A DNA stretch of 64,000 bases from Halolamina sp. CBA1230 (GTDB lineage: Archaea > Halobacteriota > Halobacteria > Halobacteriales > Haloferacaceae). The stretch's first letter is position 1. Every line of letters begins with the position of its first letter. Location of the stretch: NCBI RefSeq assembly GCF_002025255.2, contig NZ_CP054587.1, positions 2,170,001-2,234,000 of the forward strand. The letters run 5' to 3'. The notes beneath the pieces are model-generated. The model saw nothing but the letters and a program-made list of their open reading frames with translations. It did no database searches and was not told where the DNA came from. Both the position numbers and the translations under genes were made by a program. Below, in pieces: positions 24,236-32,778 of the stretch.

Positions 24236-25728
24236 GCGACGACGGCGCGGCCGGCAACGGACACGACACGGGGCCCGGCGCCACGGGTGGCCGAACCGAC
24301 CGCGACGCCGGCCGCACGTACGACCAGGCGACGTACGCGGTCAGCGACGAGGAGAACGAACCGCTCCTCAGCGAGAAGCGCAGCGAGACGGTCGAACCCG
24401 GCGACGCGCTCCCCGACGACCTGACCCGGGACGAACTCACGCTCCCGAACCCGGCGGAGCCGGAGGTCGCGCGGCACTACACCCGGCTCTCCCAGATGAA
24501 CTGGAGCATCGAGTCCGGGCCGTACCCGCTGGGCTCGTGTACGATGAAGTACAACCCACCCGTGACGGAGGACGTGGCTGCCGACCCCAACGCGGCGATC
24601 CACCCCGACCGCCCGGACTCGTCGATCCAGGGAACGCTCGGCCTGCTCGCGGGGCTGCAGGACTACCTCGGCCGCATCGGCGGGATGGACGCCGTGACGC
24701 TCCAGCCGCCGGCGGGCGCGGCGGGGGAGTTCACCGGCATCGCCATCGCCCGCGCCTACCACCGCGCGAACGGTGAGGACCGCAGCGAGGTGCTGATCCC
24801 CAGCTCAGCGCACGGCACCAACTTCGCGACGGCCGCGCTGGCGGGGTACGACGTGGTCGAACTCCCCTCCGCCGAGGACGGCCGCGTCGACATGGAGGCG
24901 CTCGAAGCCGCCGTCTCGGAGGACACGGCGGCGCTGATGCTCACCAACCCCAACACGGTGGGGCTGTTCGAGCGCGACATCGAGGAGATCGCGGATATCG
25001 TCCACGACGCCGGCGGCCTGCTGTACTACGACGGCGCGAACCTCAACGCCCTGCTCGGCCGCGCACGGCCCGGGGATATGGGGTTCGACATCATGCACTA
25101 CAACGTCCACAAGACGTTCGCGACGCCCCACGGCGGCGGCGGGCCGGGTGCGGGCCCGGTCGGCGTCGTCGAGGAGCTCGAACCGTTCCTTCCGAACCCC
25201 CGCGTCACCGAGACGGAGTCGGGGTACGAACTCACCGGGAGCGAGGACGCCATCGAGCGCGTCCACGGGTTCCAGGGGAACTGGCTCGTGCTCGTGAAGG
25301 CGTACGCCTACATCGCCCGGCTGGGCGACTCGGGGCTGCGCGACGCCAGCGCGAAGGCGGTGCTGAACGCCAACTACCTCGCCGAGCGGATCGACCTCGA
25401 CGTGCCGTACGGGCCGTTCCACCACGAGTTCGCCGCCACGTCGGGCGACGCCGAGGCCGCGGACGTGGCCAAGCGGATGCTCGACTTCGGCGTCCACCCG
25501 CCGACGACGAACTGGCCGGAGATGGTGCCCGAGGCGATGCTGACGGAGCCGACCGAGATCGAGAGCAAGCAGTCGCTCGACGATCTGGCTGCGGCGTTCG
25601 ACGCCGCGCTGGGCTCGACCGACGAGGAGCGCCACGAGGCGCCGAGTCGGACGACCGCGAAGCGGATCGATCAGACGAGCGCCGCGCGGGACCCGCGGCT
25701 CTCGTGGCAGGCGCTGAGCGAGGAGTAG
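24232..25728 (+). CDS. gcvPB: Glycine dehydrogenase (decarboxylating) subunit 2
   Basis: A 498-residue PLP-dependent C-terminal half of the P protein. The PLP-binding lysine is in [18 protein letters not shown] (residue about 288). Other blocks: [50 protein letters not shown] and [12 protein letters not shown]. The N-terminal 35 residues are a low-complexity acidic extension. It is coupled to gcvPA. Confidence 0.94.
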   Translation: MSDDGAAGNGHDTGPGATGGRTDRDAGRTYDQATYAVSDEENEPLLSEKRSETVEPGDALPDDLTRDELTLPNPAEPEVARHYTRLSQMNWSIESGPYPLGSCTMKYNPPVTEDVAADPNAAIHPDRPDSSIQGTLGLLAGLQDYLGRIGGMDAVTLQPPAGAAGEFTGIAIARAYHRANGEDRSEVLIPSSAHGTNFATAALAGYDVVELPSAEDGRVDMEALEAAVSEDTAALMLTNPNTVGLFERDIEEIADIVHDAGGLLYYDGANLNALLGRARPGDMGFDIMHYNVHKTFATPHGGGGPGAGPVGVVEELEPFLPNPRVTETESGYELTGSEDAIERVHGFQGNWLVLVKAYAYIARLGDSGLRDASAKAVLNANYLAERIDLDVPYGPFHHEFAATSGDAEAADVAKRMLDFGVHPPTTNWPEMVPEAMLTEPTEIESKQSLDDLAAAFDAALGSTDEERHEAPSRTTAKRIDQTSAARDPRLSWQALSEE

Positions 25729-25753
25729 CGGCGCGAGAAACGAGCGATCCGGT

Positions 25754-25921
25754 TCAGGCGGTCTGCTGGGTGCTGATCCCGTCGATCTGGATGAAGCCGT
25801 AGTCGCAGTCCTCGCACTGCCACTTCGTCTTCTTCCCGAGGTGGAGGTTCATCGCCGCGGTCTTCCAGAACGTCCGTGTTCCCCCACACTCCGGGCACTC
25901 GTGTTCGGCTTCGAGGGTCAT
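25754..25921 (-). CDS. Small zinc-ribbon protein (DUF7838-like)
   Basis: A 55-residue protein starting MTLEAEHECPECGG at 25921. Two CxxC pairs, CPECGG and CEDCDY, form a zinc ribbon. The intervening segment TRTFWKTAAMNLHLGKKTKW is typical of small haloarchaeal zinc-finger proteins. It is probably soluble. Role unknown; nucleic-acid or protein binding are both possible. The dispersed repeat copy B lies directly upstream of its start, as copy A does for the hydrolase at 5877. Confidence 0.65.
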   Translation of the reverse strand: MTLEAEHECPECGGTRTFWKTAAMNLHLGKKTKWQCEDCDYGFIQIDGISTQQTA

Positions 25922-26019
25922 GACTGTGGAGTTCGGTCGTGGGCGTGTTGAAGATATCGCTTCAGTTGTTGGTTGGTGTTTGTGGATGGTGTTCTGCGGT
26001 TGTTCGTGGGCGACTGCTG

Positions 26020-26478
26020 GACAGCGACGGCGACAGCAGCTTGATCGTTGGCTACTGGGACAGCAACCGCTCCGGCGACAGCATCTCGATCCTGGGTTAC
26101 TGGAACAGCAACCGCTACGGCGACAGCATCTCGTTCGTTGGCCACTTGTGACCGCAAGGTGCCGGGCACGAGGCCCGGCACGGTATGGAGTCCCCACCCC
26201 TCCCCCCGCGGGCGCGACCGTCGCGCCCGCGAGGCGTCCACCGCCACCGCACCGCCGTGGCTGTCGGCGCGAGGCGTTCGCGGCTCCGTCCGCGAACCGA
26301 GCGCGAGGTCCTCGCGAGCAACGCGAGCGAGGGCACGAGAGAGCTTGCTCTCTCGGAGGACGAACGAGCGAACGGATGTGAGCGAGTGAGTCGGCTGGGG
26401 AGGTGTGAGGGCTGCGCGTGGCGGTTGCGGTCACAAGTGGTCATGCTTCGAGATGCTGTTGCCGTTCGCAGTCGAAAC
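26020..26478. repeat. Dispersed structured repeat, copy B
   Basis: Homologous in order to 6840-7240. It has two or three 45-base units beginning TACTGGRACAGCAACCGC (26058-26150); a perfect hairpin GTGCCGGGC / GCCCGGCAC (near 26159-26181); a GC-rich variable part longer than in copy A; the stem TTCGCGG / CCGCGAA with loop CTCCGT (26277-26296); the core TCGGCTGGGGAGGTGTGAGG from 26391; and the end CACAAGTGGTCATGCTTCGAGATGC split near 26431-26455. The loop CTCCGT is identical to copy A while the outer stem pair changes from C-G to T-A. No credible long gene is present, although the 45-base units are open in one frame. Confidence 0.6.
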
Positions 26479-26604
26479 ACCGGAACTCCGGATCGCGTTC
26501 GCAGTTACGGTCGACCCACTCACGTCGTCGATTCACTGAACAGATCCACTCCACCCCACACCGCCGTAACAAGCTACTTCCCCCGTCCCACCCAACCACG
26601 GCCC

Positions 26605-26844
26605 ATGTCCGTCACACTCTACGCACTGGACGGCTGCCCGTGGTGTGAGAAAGCCCACGACGCCCTCGAGGAGCACGACGTCGAGTACGACACGGTCTGG
26701 GTCGACGCGCTCCACTCCGAGCGCGACGAGGTCGCCCGCGTGAGCAACCAGCGCGCGGTACCCGTCCTGATCGACGAGGCCCACGGCGTCACGATGGGCG
26801 AGAGCGCGAACATCGTCGAGTACGTGAAGCGCACCCTAGCGTGA
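26605..26844 (+). CDS. Glutaredoxin-like protein
   Basis: A 79-residue thioredoxin-fold protein. The redox motif CPWC lies at residues about 10-13 in LDGCPWCEKAHDALEEH. NQRAVPVLID supplies the cis-proline and GESANIVEYVK the C-terminal helix. It probably reduces disulfides or mixed disulfides in the cytoplasm; haloarchaea use gamma-glutamylcysteine rather than glutathione, so the thiol partner may be that. The stop overlaps the start of the adenosyltransferase gene. Confidence 0.85.
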   Translation: MSVTLYALDGCPWCEKAHDALEEHDVEYDTVWVDALHSERDEVARVSNQRAVPVLIDEAHGVTMGESANIVEYVKRTLA

Positions 26845-27380
26845 CGGTCTACACCGGCCGCGGCGACGAGGGCCAGACGGACCTCGGCAACGCCGAACGC
26901 GTCTCGAAGACCAGCCACCGCATCGAAGCCTACGGAACCGTCGACGAGGCCAACGCGCTCGTCGGCCGCGTGCGCCCGACGGGCCACGACGACGTCGACG
27001 ACCAGCTCAAACAGGTCCAGAACTGCCTCCACGTCGTGCAGGCGGAGTTCGCCAACCCCGACACCGGTGAGGACGACCCCCAGATCGACGAGGACGACGT
27101 CGAGCAACTGGAGGACTGGATCGACGAGGCCGACGAGGAGCTCGAACCGCTCACCTCGTTCATCCTCCCCGGCGGCGGCGACGCCGGCGCACGGCTCCAC
27201 CAGGCTCGCGCCGTCACCCGCCGTGCGGAACGCCGCGCGGTCGCGCTCGGCGAGCAGGACGACGAGGACGTCAACGCCGAGGCGATCTCCTACCTCAACC
27301 GCCTCTCGGACTACCTGTTCACCGCCGCACGCCTCGTGAACCAGCGCGAGGGCGTCCCCGAGGAGTCGCCGACGTACTAA
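26841..27380 (+). CDS. Cob(I)alamin adenosyltransferase (PduO type)
   Basis: A 179-residue enzyme that transfers the adenosyl group of ATP to reduced corrinoid to make adenosylcobalamin. The GTG start at 26841 overlaps the preceding stop. PduO-type features: VYTGRGDEGQTDLGNAERVS at the N-terminus, RIEAYGTVDEANALVGRV, FILPGGGDAGARLHQARAV with the ATP and cobalamin-binding Arg region, and a C-terminal LNRLSDYLFTAARLVN. The length is normal. Halophile-type acidic insertions are present around residues 70-85. Confidence 0.9.
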   Translation: MTVYTGRGDEGQTDLGNAERVSKTSHRIEAYGTVDEANALVGRVRPTGHDDVDDQLKQVQNCLHVVQAEFANPDTGEDDPQIDEDDVEQLEDWIDEADEELEPLTSFILPGGGDAGARLHQARAVTRRAERRAVALGEQDDEDVNAEAISYLNRLSDYLFTAARLVNQREGVPEESPTY

Positions 27381-27423
27381 GCCGGCCTCAAGGCTTTTTG
27401 ACCTCGCGGAACCAACGTAGGGT

Positions 27424-27687
27424 ATGGCCAACCACTTCGAGGACGCACGCTACTACATGGGTCGTGCCGTCGACCACGCGAAAGCCGGGATCAAGGAGGA
27501 GCTCGAACCGCTGGAGCAGCGGGTCCGGGAGCTCACCGGACAGGAGAAAGAGCCCGAACCCGGCCGGCTGGAGAAGCTCCAGGCCGACCTGAAGGAGCTC
27601 GAGGACCGCGCCTCCGGCGAGGCCCGCGAGGCGGTGCAGAACGCCCGGAAGCGCGTGACCGCCTACCGCGAGCAGCGCGAGCAGTGA
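27424..27687 (+). CDS. Small coiled-coil protein (DUF7553-like)
   Basis: An 87-residue, highly charged protein beginning MANHFEDARYYMGRAVDHAK. Residues 20-80 are heptad-rich and strongly helical (EPLEQRVRELTGQ, LEKLQADLKELEDRAS). It resembles small haloarchaeal DUF7553 proteins of unknown function. It is probably soluble and oligomeric. The tRNA-Val gene follows after about 40 bases. Confidence 0.62.
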   Translation: MANHFEDARYYMGRAVDHAKAGIKEELEPLEQRVRELTGQEKEPEPGRLEKLQADLKELEDRASGEAREAVQNARKRVTAYREQREQ

Positions 27688-27729
27688 GACAGTACGCTTA
27701 AGTCTGCCCTCGACGTTGTTCGTGGTGAA

Positions 27730-27804
27730 GGGTCGGTGGTCTAGTCCGGTTATGACGGCTCCTTCACACGGAGCAGGCCCCAAGTTCAAATCTTGGCCGA
27801 CCCA
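27730..27804 (+). tRNA. tRNA-Val (anticodon CAC)
   Basis: A full cloverleaf can be drawn. Acceptor GGGTCGG (27730-27736) pairs with CCGACCC (27797-27803), with discriminator A at 27804. The anticodon stem GCTCC / GGAGC has loop TTCACAC, giving anticodon CAC. The T-stem CCAAG / CTTGG has loop TTCAAAT. CCA is not encoded and no intron is seen. It reads valine GUG codons. Confidence 0.95.
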
Positions 27805-27937
27805 CTTCTCGCGGAACCGATCGACGAGCCGTCGCCGTCGCTCCGCCGTCTCGGCCGTTCGCGACACCCTCGAACGCGACGGTAGCGGGTAGGCTCCTCA
27901 CCCAAACATCCATTCCGCTCTCGCCACAACGGGGAGC

Positions 27938-29281
27938 ATGGACCGCCGTCAGTTCCTCGCCGCCGGCCTCGCTACCGCCCTCGCCGGCTGCAACGGGAGC
28001 CCCACGGAGACCGCCACGTCCTCCCCGTCGCCGTCGGCGACCGCCACCGAGACGGCCGGAGCGGAAACCGAGACGTCCGGGACGGAATCCCCGACACCCA
28101 GCGTCCCTGAGTCCGTCGGCCTCACCCCAATCGCCACTGGACTGGAACGCCCACTCGACCTGACGTTCGTCCCCAACGAGAACCTCCGGTACGTCGCCCA
28201 GCAGGGCGGGGAGATCGCGGTCGTCGGCAGCGACGGGCGCCGCGAGGCGCCGCTGCTGGACGTCGCCGGTCGGCTCTCCACGGGGTACGAGAAGGGGCTG
28301 CTCGGTATCGCCGTCCACCCCGATTTCGCGAACACTCGGCGGCTGTTCGTGCGCTACTCCGCCCCCGCCCGGGAGCGTACGCCCGAGGGGTACAGCCACA
28401 CGTTCGTGCTCTCGGAGTTCCGGGTCGACGTCGGCGGCTACCGGGTCCAACCCGGCTCCGAGCGGGAGATCCTCACCATCCCACAGCCCCAGCCCAACCA
28501 CAACGCCGGGTCGGTGCTGTTCGGCCCGGACGGCTACCTCTACGTCGGCGTCGGCGACGGCGGCGGCGCGGGTGATCAGGGCCAGGGCCACGTCGACGAC
28601 TGGTACGACGCCGTCGCCGGCGGGAACGGGCAGGACGTGACCGAGAACCTCCTCGGGAGCGTCCTCCGCATCGACGTCGACGCGGAGACGGACGGGCAGC
28701 CGTACGCCGTCCCCGAGGACAACCCTCTCGTCGGCGAGGACGGCCTCGACGAGCAGTACGCGTGGGGGTTCCGGAACCCCTGGCGGCTCTCGTTCGACGG
28801 CGAGGAGCTCTACGCCGGCGACGTGGGCCAGTCCGCCTACGAGGAGATCGCCCGCGTGGAGCGGGGCGGCAACTACGGCTGGAACGTGAAGGAGGGGACC
28901 CACTGCTTCCGGGCCGAGGAGTGTCCCGACGAGACGCCGCCGGACGTCCGCGGCGGCGAACCCCTGCGCGACCCCGTCATCGAGTACCCCCACGACGGCG
29001 CGCCCGTCTCCGGCATCTCGGTCGTCGGCGGGAACGTCTACCGCGGCGACGACGTGCCCGGGCTCCGGGATCGGTTCGTGTTCGGCGACCTGAACGCCCG
29101 CGGGGAGCTGTTCCTCGCCGACCCGACCGAGGAGGGGGTGTGGCCGACGGAGCCGCTCCCGATCGCCGAGGACGACGCCGACAGGCTGCGACAGCTCTAC
29201 TCCGTCTCCCGCCACAACGGGGAGATCTACGTGCTCTGTCGCGGTGCGGAGACGGACGGCGTCTACCGGCTCACGGGCTGA
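27938..29281 (+). CDS. PQQ-dependent sugar dehydrogenase-type lipoprotein
   Basis: A 447-residue exported protein with a Tat-type signal (MDRRQFLAAGLATALAGC); the Cys at about 18 is the lipid anchor. A Thr/Ser-rich linker follows to about residue 55. The soluble glucose/aldose sugar dehydrogenase propeller follows: YVAQQGGEIAVVG, GIAVHPDFANTRRLFVRYSA, HNAGSVLFGPDGYLYVGVGD, YAWGFRNPWRLSFDG and ARVERGGNYGWNVKEG. It probably oxidises sugars outside the cell using PQQ; the preferred sugar is unknown. Monocistronic. Confidence 0.85.
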   Translation: MDRRQFLAAGLATALAGCNGSPTETATSSPSPSATATETAGAETETSGTESPTPSVPESVGLTPIATGLERPLDLTFVPNENLRYVAQQGGEIAVVGSDGRREAPLLDVAGRLSTGYEKGLLGIAVHPDFANTRRLFVRYSAPARERTPEGYSHTFVLSEFRVDVGGYRVQPGSEREILTIPQPQPNHNAGSVLFGPDGYLYVGVGDGGGAGDQGQGHVDDWYDAVAGGNGQDVTENLLGSVLRIDVDAETDGQPYAVPEDNPLVGEDGLDEQYAWGFRNPWRLSFDGEELYAGDVGQSAYEEIARVERGGNYGWNVKEGTHCFRAEECPDETPPDVRGGEPLRDPVIEYPHDGAPVSGISVVGGNVYRGDDVPGLRDRFVFGDLNARGELFLADPTEEGVWPTEPLPIAEDDADRLRQLYSVSRHNGEIYVLCRGAETDGVYRLTG

Positions 29282-29345
29282 CCGGGAGGTCTCGACGCCG
29301 GCTCGAGAGCCGACGCTTTATCACTCCTCGTGGTAACCGGTAGCT

Positions 29346-30524
29346 ATGAACGGTCCAGAGGACGACCAGGAGCCTGGAACGGGGGAGGTCCACGCCGCCG
29401 AGCCGGACGACAAGCACGGCGCGCTCGTGACGCCCATCTACGCCAACGCGACGTACGAGTACGACACGACCGACGCGCCGCGGGGCGCTCACCGCTACTC
29501 CCGGATGTCCAGTCCGACGCGGGACAGCCTGGAAGCTGCCGTCGCGAAGCTTGAGCGCGGGGACCACGCTTCCGCGTTCGCCAGCGGGATGGCCGCCATC
29601 GACGCGACGCTCTCGCTGCTCGACCCCGGCGACCACGTCGTCACGGGGCGGAGCCTCTACGCCGAGACCCACGAACTCCTGACGGGGGTGTACACGGAGT
29701 ACGGCGTCGACGTGTCGGCCGTCGACGTGACCGACCCCGAGGCGGTCGCCGCGGCCGCCGGGCCGGAGACCGCGATGATCTACCTCGAGACGCCCGCGAA
29801 CCCGACGCTCCGGATCGCGGATATCGAGGCCGCCGCGGCGGTCGCCGACGAGCACGACGCGGTGCTGGCGGTGGACAACACGTTTGCCTCCCCGGCGCTC
29901 CAGCGCCCGCTCGAACTGGGGGCGGATATCGCCATCGAGTCGCTCACGAAGTATCTCGGCGGCCACTCCGACGCCATCGCGGGCGCGGTCGCCACCCGGG
30001 ACGACGACCTCGCCGAGGCGATCGCCTACTACCAGTACGCCCGCGGCGGGATCCCCGGCCCGTTCGAGTGTTTCCTCGTCCTCCGGGGGATCAAGACGCT
30101 GTCGGCGCGGATGGAGCGCCACTGTCGGAACGCGACTGCCGTCGCCGCGCTGCTCGACGGCCACGACGCGGTCGATCGCGTCCACTACCCCGGGCTCGAA
30201 TCGCACCCCAACCACGAGGTCGCGCGCCGGCAGATGCGGGACTTCGGCGGGATGGTGAGCGTCGAGCTCGCCGGCGGGCTCGAGGCGGCGACCGCGTTCG
30301 TCTCGACGCTCGACGTGTTCACGCTCGCGGAGAGCCTCGGCGGCGTCGAGAGCCTCGCCGAACACCCGGGGACGATGACCCACCAGGACCATTCAGCGGC
30401 GGAACTCCGCGAGGCGGGCATCCCGCCGGGCCTCGTCCGCCTCAGCGTCGGGATCGAGGGCGAACGGGACCTGCTCGCCGACGTCGAGCGCGCACTCGAC
30501 GCCGCGAGCGAGGCGTCGCGGTAG
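29346..30524 (+). CDS. Trans-sulfuration enzyme (cystathionine gamma-synthase/lyase family)
   Basis: A 392-residue PLP enzyme of the Cys/Met metabolism family. The PLP lysine is in IESLTKYLGGHSDAI (residue about 201); upstream blocks are YSRMSSPTRDSLEAA, FASGMAAIDATLSLLDPGD and LETPANPTLRI, and the C-terminus has SLGGVESLAEHPGTMTH. Members make or break cystathionine or use O-acetyl- or O-succinylhomoserine. The sequence alone does not decide which. The N-terminal 25 residues are an acidic extension. Confidence 0.87.
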   Translation: MNGPEDDQEPGTGEVHAAEPDDKHGALVTPIYANATYEYDTTDAPRGAHRYSRMSSPTRDSLEAAVAKLERGDHASAFASGMAAIDATLSLLDPGDHVVTGRSLYAETHELLTGVYTEYGVDVSAVDVTDPEAVAAAAGPETAMIYLETPANPTLRIADIEAAAAVADEHDAVLAVDNTFASPALQRPLELGADIAIESLTKYLGGHSDAIAGAVATRDDDLAEAIAYYQYARGGIPGPFECFLVLRGIKTLSARMERHCRNATAVAALLDGHDAVDRVHYPGLESHPNHEVARRQMRDFGGMVSVELAGGLEAATAFVSTLDVFTLAESLGGVESLAEHPGTMTHQDHSAAELREAGIPPGLVRLSVGIEGERDLLADVERALDAASEASR

Positions 30525-30810
30525 CGGCACCGCGAGCCCCAGCACGACGACCAGCAGGAACGAGAGCAGCAGCGTCAGTGTGAACAGCGTCGCGATCCCC
30601 TGCGCAGACCCACCGATGCTGGCGCGGGCGAGATACCGCTGCGCCGGCCGGCGGTCGAGCGCCGGGGAGGGAGGTTTGCACGCTCGGCAACTCGGCCGAA
30701 GCTATATCCTTCCGCTCGCCGAACATCTCTCCCATGACTCCCCGAGACGGTCGTCCTGACCCCTCCACGACAGCACAGCACGCGTGCCGCTACCGCCGGA
30801 GGGCGAGCCG

Positions 30811-31821
30811 ATGACGCTGGCTGCCCTCGACGACATCGACGACGCGATCGACGCCACGCGGTCGTTCCTCTGGCCGTTCGACCTCGGCCGCTGGCTCAAA
30901 CTCGTGTTCGTCGTGTTCTTCCTCGGCGGCACCGGCTTCGTCAACCCCGTCCAGTTCGGTGGGGGGATGCCGCCGAGTGATACGCCGAGTGATATGCCAA
31001 GCGATCCCGGACAGCTCCCGAACGTTTCGGAGATCATCAGCTCCATCACCACGACCGAGTGGCTGATCATCGGCGCCGTCGTCGGCACGTTCCTGCTGAT
31101 CGGCCTCGCGTTCGCGTTCGTCGGCGCGGTGATGGAGTTCGTGTTCGTCGAGTCGCTCAGACACGAGCGCGTGTCGATCCGGGAGTACTGGGGCGGGCGC
31201 TGGCGGCAGGGGAGCCGGCTGTTCGGCTTCCGGCTGGTCGTCGGCCTGCTCTCGTTCGCACTCGTCATCGGGCCGATCGCCGCCGCGCTCTGGCCGCTGC
31301 TGACCGGCGGCGGCTTCTCGCTCGTGACCCTGCTGCTCGCCGTGGCGCTCGCGATGATCGTGGCGATGGTGAGCGCGCTGTTCAACGGGTTCACGACGCA
31401 GTTCGTCGTCCCCGTGATGATCGCGGAGGACCGGACCGTCCTCGGCGCGTGGCGGCGGTTCTGGCCCACGATGACCGGCCAGTGGAAGGAGTACGTCGCC
31501 TACGCGTTCGTCCGGATCGTGCTCTCGATCGCGGTGTCGGTGGTCGTCGGCGTCGTCACCGCGATCGGCGCGGTGCTGTTCGCGATCCCGTTCGTGATCG
31601 TCGGCCTGATCGGCGCCGCACTGCTCGGCGTCTCGGGGATCGTCGGCTGGGCGGTGATCGCGCTCGCGATCGTGCTGTTCACGCTGACGATGATCGCCGT
31701 CTCGCTGGTGGTCGCCGTCCCGGTCCAGGCGTACCTGCGCTACTACGCGCTGCTGGTGCTGGGTGACACCGAGGAAGCGTTCGACCTGGTGGCCGAGCGC
31801 CGGCGGGCGATCCGGGAGTAG
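30811..31821 (+). CDS. Polytopic membrane protein, DUF7544-like
   Basis: A 336-residue integral membrane protein. The ATG at 30811 (MTLAALDDIDDAIDATRSFL) is preferred to the GTG nine codons upstream. After a first helix near residue 33 comes a Pro/Ser-rich loop (about 55-85), then five or six further helices in the glycine/valine-rich remainder. The sequence ATRSFLWPFDLGRWLKL is characteristic of a haloarchaeal membrane family annotated DUF7544. Function unknown. It converges on the ArsR-type regulator. Confidence 0.68.
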   Translation: MTLAALDDIDDAIDATRSFLWPFDLGRWLKLVFVVFFLGGTGFVNPVQFGGGMPPSDTPSDMPSDPGQLPNVSEIISSITTTEWLIIGAVVGTFLLIGLAFAFVGAVMEFVFVESLRHERVSIREYWGGRWRQGSRLFGFRLVVGLLSFALVIGPIAAALWPLLTGGGFSLVTLLLAVALAMIVAMVSALFNGFTTQFVVPVMIAEDRTVLGAWRRFWPTMTGQWKEYVAYAFVRIVLSIAVSVVVGVVTAIGAVLFAIPFVIVGLIGAALLGVSGIVGWAVIALAIVLFTLTMIAVSLVVAVPVQAYLRYYALLVLGDTEEAFDLVAERRRAIRE

Positions 31822-31826
31822 GATCG

Positions 31827-32729
31827 CTACTCCCCTATCGCCGTCTCGACGACCGACAGCGACTCGTCGACCGTCACCGTGAGCTCGTCGCCGTCGATCT
31901 CGTAGCTGACGCTCGCCCGAACGGGATCGCGTCGCTCGAAGCGCACGCTGTCGGTGTCGAGCGCCTGGCGGTGCCAGATCGGGACCGCCGTCACGTCGAC
32001 GCCGCGCTCGTAGTGGAACGAGACGACGGCGGGGTGCTCCGAGAGCGCCGTCCCGAGATCGACGACGGTCCGCTCCCCGCAGCGATCGCAGTCGAACTCG
32101 CAGGTCGGCACCTGCTCGACCCACGCCGGGATTTCGGGGAGCTCCGCGAGATCGCCGCGGATCGTCTCGACGATCGGCAGCACGGTCGCCCGCACCTGCC
32201 CGTCGCACAGCGGGCAGAACCCGTCACGGCTGCTCCGGACGAACCGCCGGCCGTAGCGCGCGGCGACCTGGGGGAGCTCGTCGGTGTCGTAGCCGGCGAA
32301 CGCCCCCGGCGGGATCCAGAACCGGGTGACGTGCGGGCAGTTGTCACAGGAGACCGTGGCCGTCCCCTCCTCGTAGGCGAACTGGAGCGGCGATCCACAT
32401 TTCTGACAGTCGTCGTTCACGTCGATCGTCCCCACGTCGACGGTCTTGGTGTACGCGCCGCTCAACAGCGCGCCGACCAGCTGGGTTCCCGCTGTCGTGA
32501 GCCGGTAGCCGTCGTCGTCGTCGGCGACGAACTGCCCGTCGAACTTCCCGAGATGGTAGTTGAACCGGCCTGAGTCGTGTGCCCCGACGGCCTCGCGGAG
32601 CTCCGAGAACGCCGCCGTCCGGTCGTCGGTCGCCCAGAGCGCACGCATGATCTCGATCCGTGTCTCGTCGGAGAGCACGGCGAACGCGTCGTCGGGGTCG
32701 ACGGCGTCCGCGACGGTCGTGTCGCTCAT
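31827..32729 (-). CDS. ArsR-type HTH regulator with zinc ribbons (DUF7351-like)
   Basis: A 300-residue regulator. Residues about 10-90 form a winged helix: DAFAVLSDETRIEIMRALW, FSELREAVG, RFNYHLGKFDGQFV and YRLTTAGTQLVGAL. The rest holds paired cysteines, CQKCGSPLQF, CDNCP, CPLCDGQV and CDRCGERT, consistent with two or more zinc ribbons. Haloarchaeal relatives are annotated as helix-turn-helix proteins with a DUF7351 domain. A metal or redox sensing role is possible but unproven. Targets are unknown. Confidence 0.8.
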   Translation of the reverse strand: MSDTTVADAVDPDDAFAVLSDETRIEIMRALWATDDRTAAFSELREAVGAHDSGRFNYHLGKFDGQFVADDDDGYRLTTAGTQLVGALLSGAYTKTVDVGTIDVNDDCQKCGSPLQFAYEEGTATVSCDNCPHVTRFWIPPGAFAGYDTDELPQVAARYGRRFVRSSRDGFCPLCDGQVRATVLPIVETIRGDLAELPEIPAWVEQVPTCEFDCDRCGERTVVDLGTALSEHPAVVSFHYERGVDVTAVPIWHRQALDTDSVRFERRDPVRASVSYEIDGDELTVTVDESLSVVETAIGE

Positions 32730-32778
32730 ACCCGGGGAGTACGGCGACGACGAATTAGTTCTACTGGTGACATCCCGC

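Noticed and set aside
30525-30700. Hydrophobic minus-strand frame reading LFTLTLLLSFLLVVVLGLAVPL
   Set aside because: There is no start codon before it, a stop lies just upstream, and it runs into the antisense strand of the trans-sulfuration gene. It might be a gene remnant but cannot be supported.
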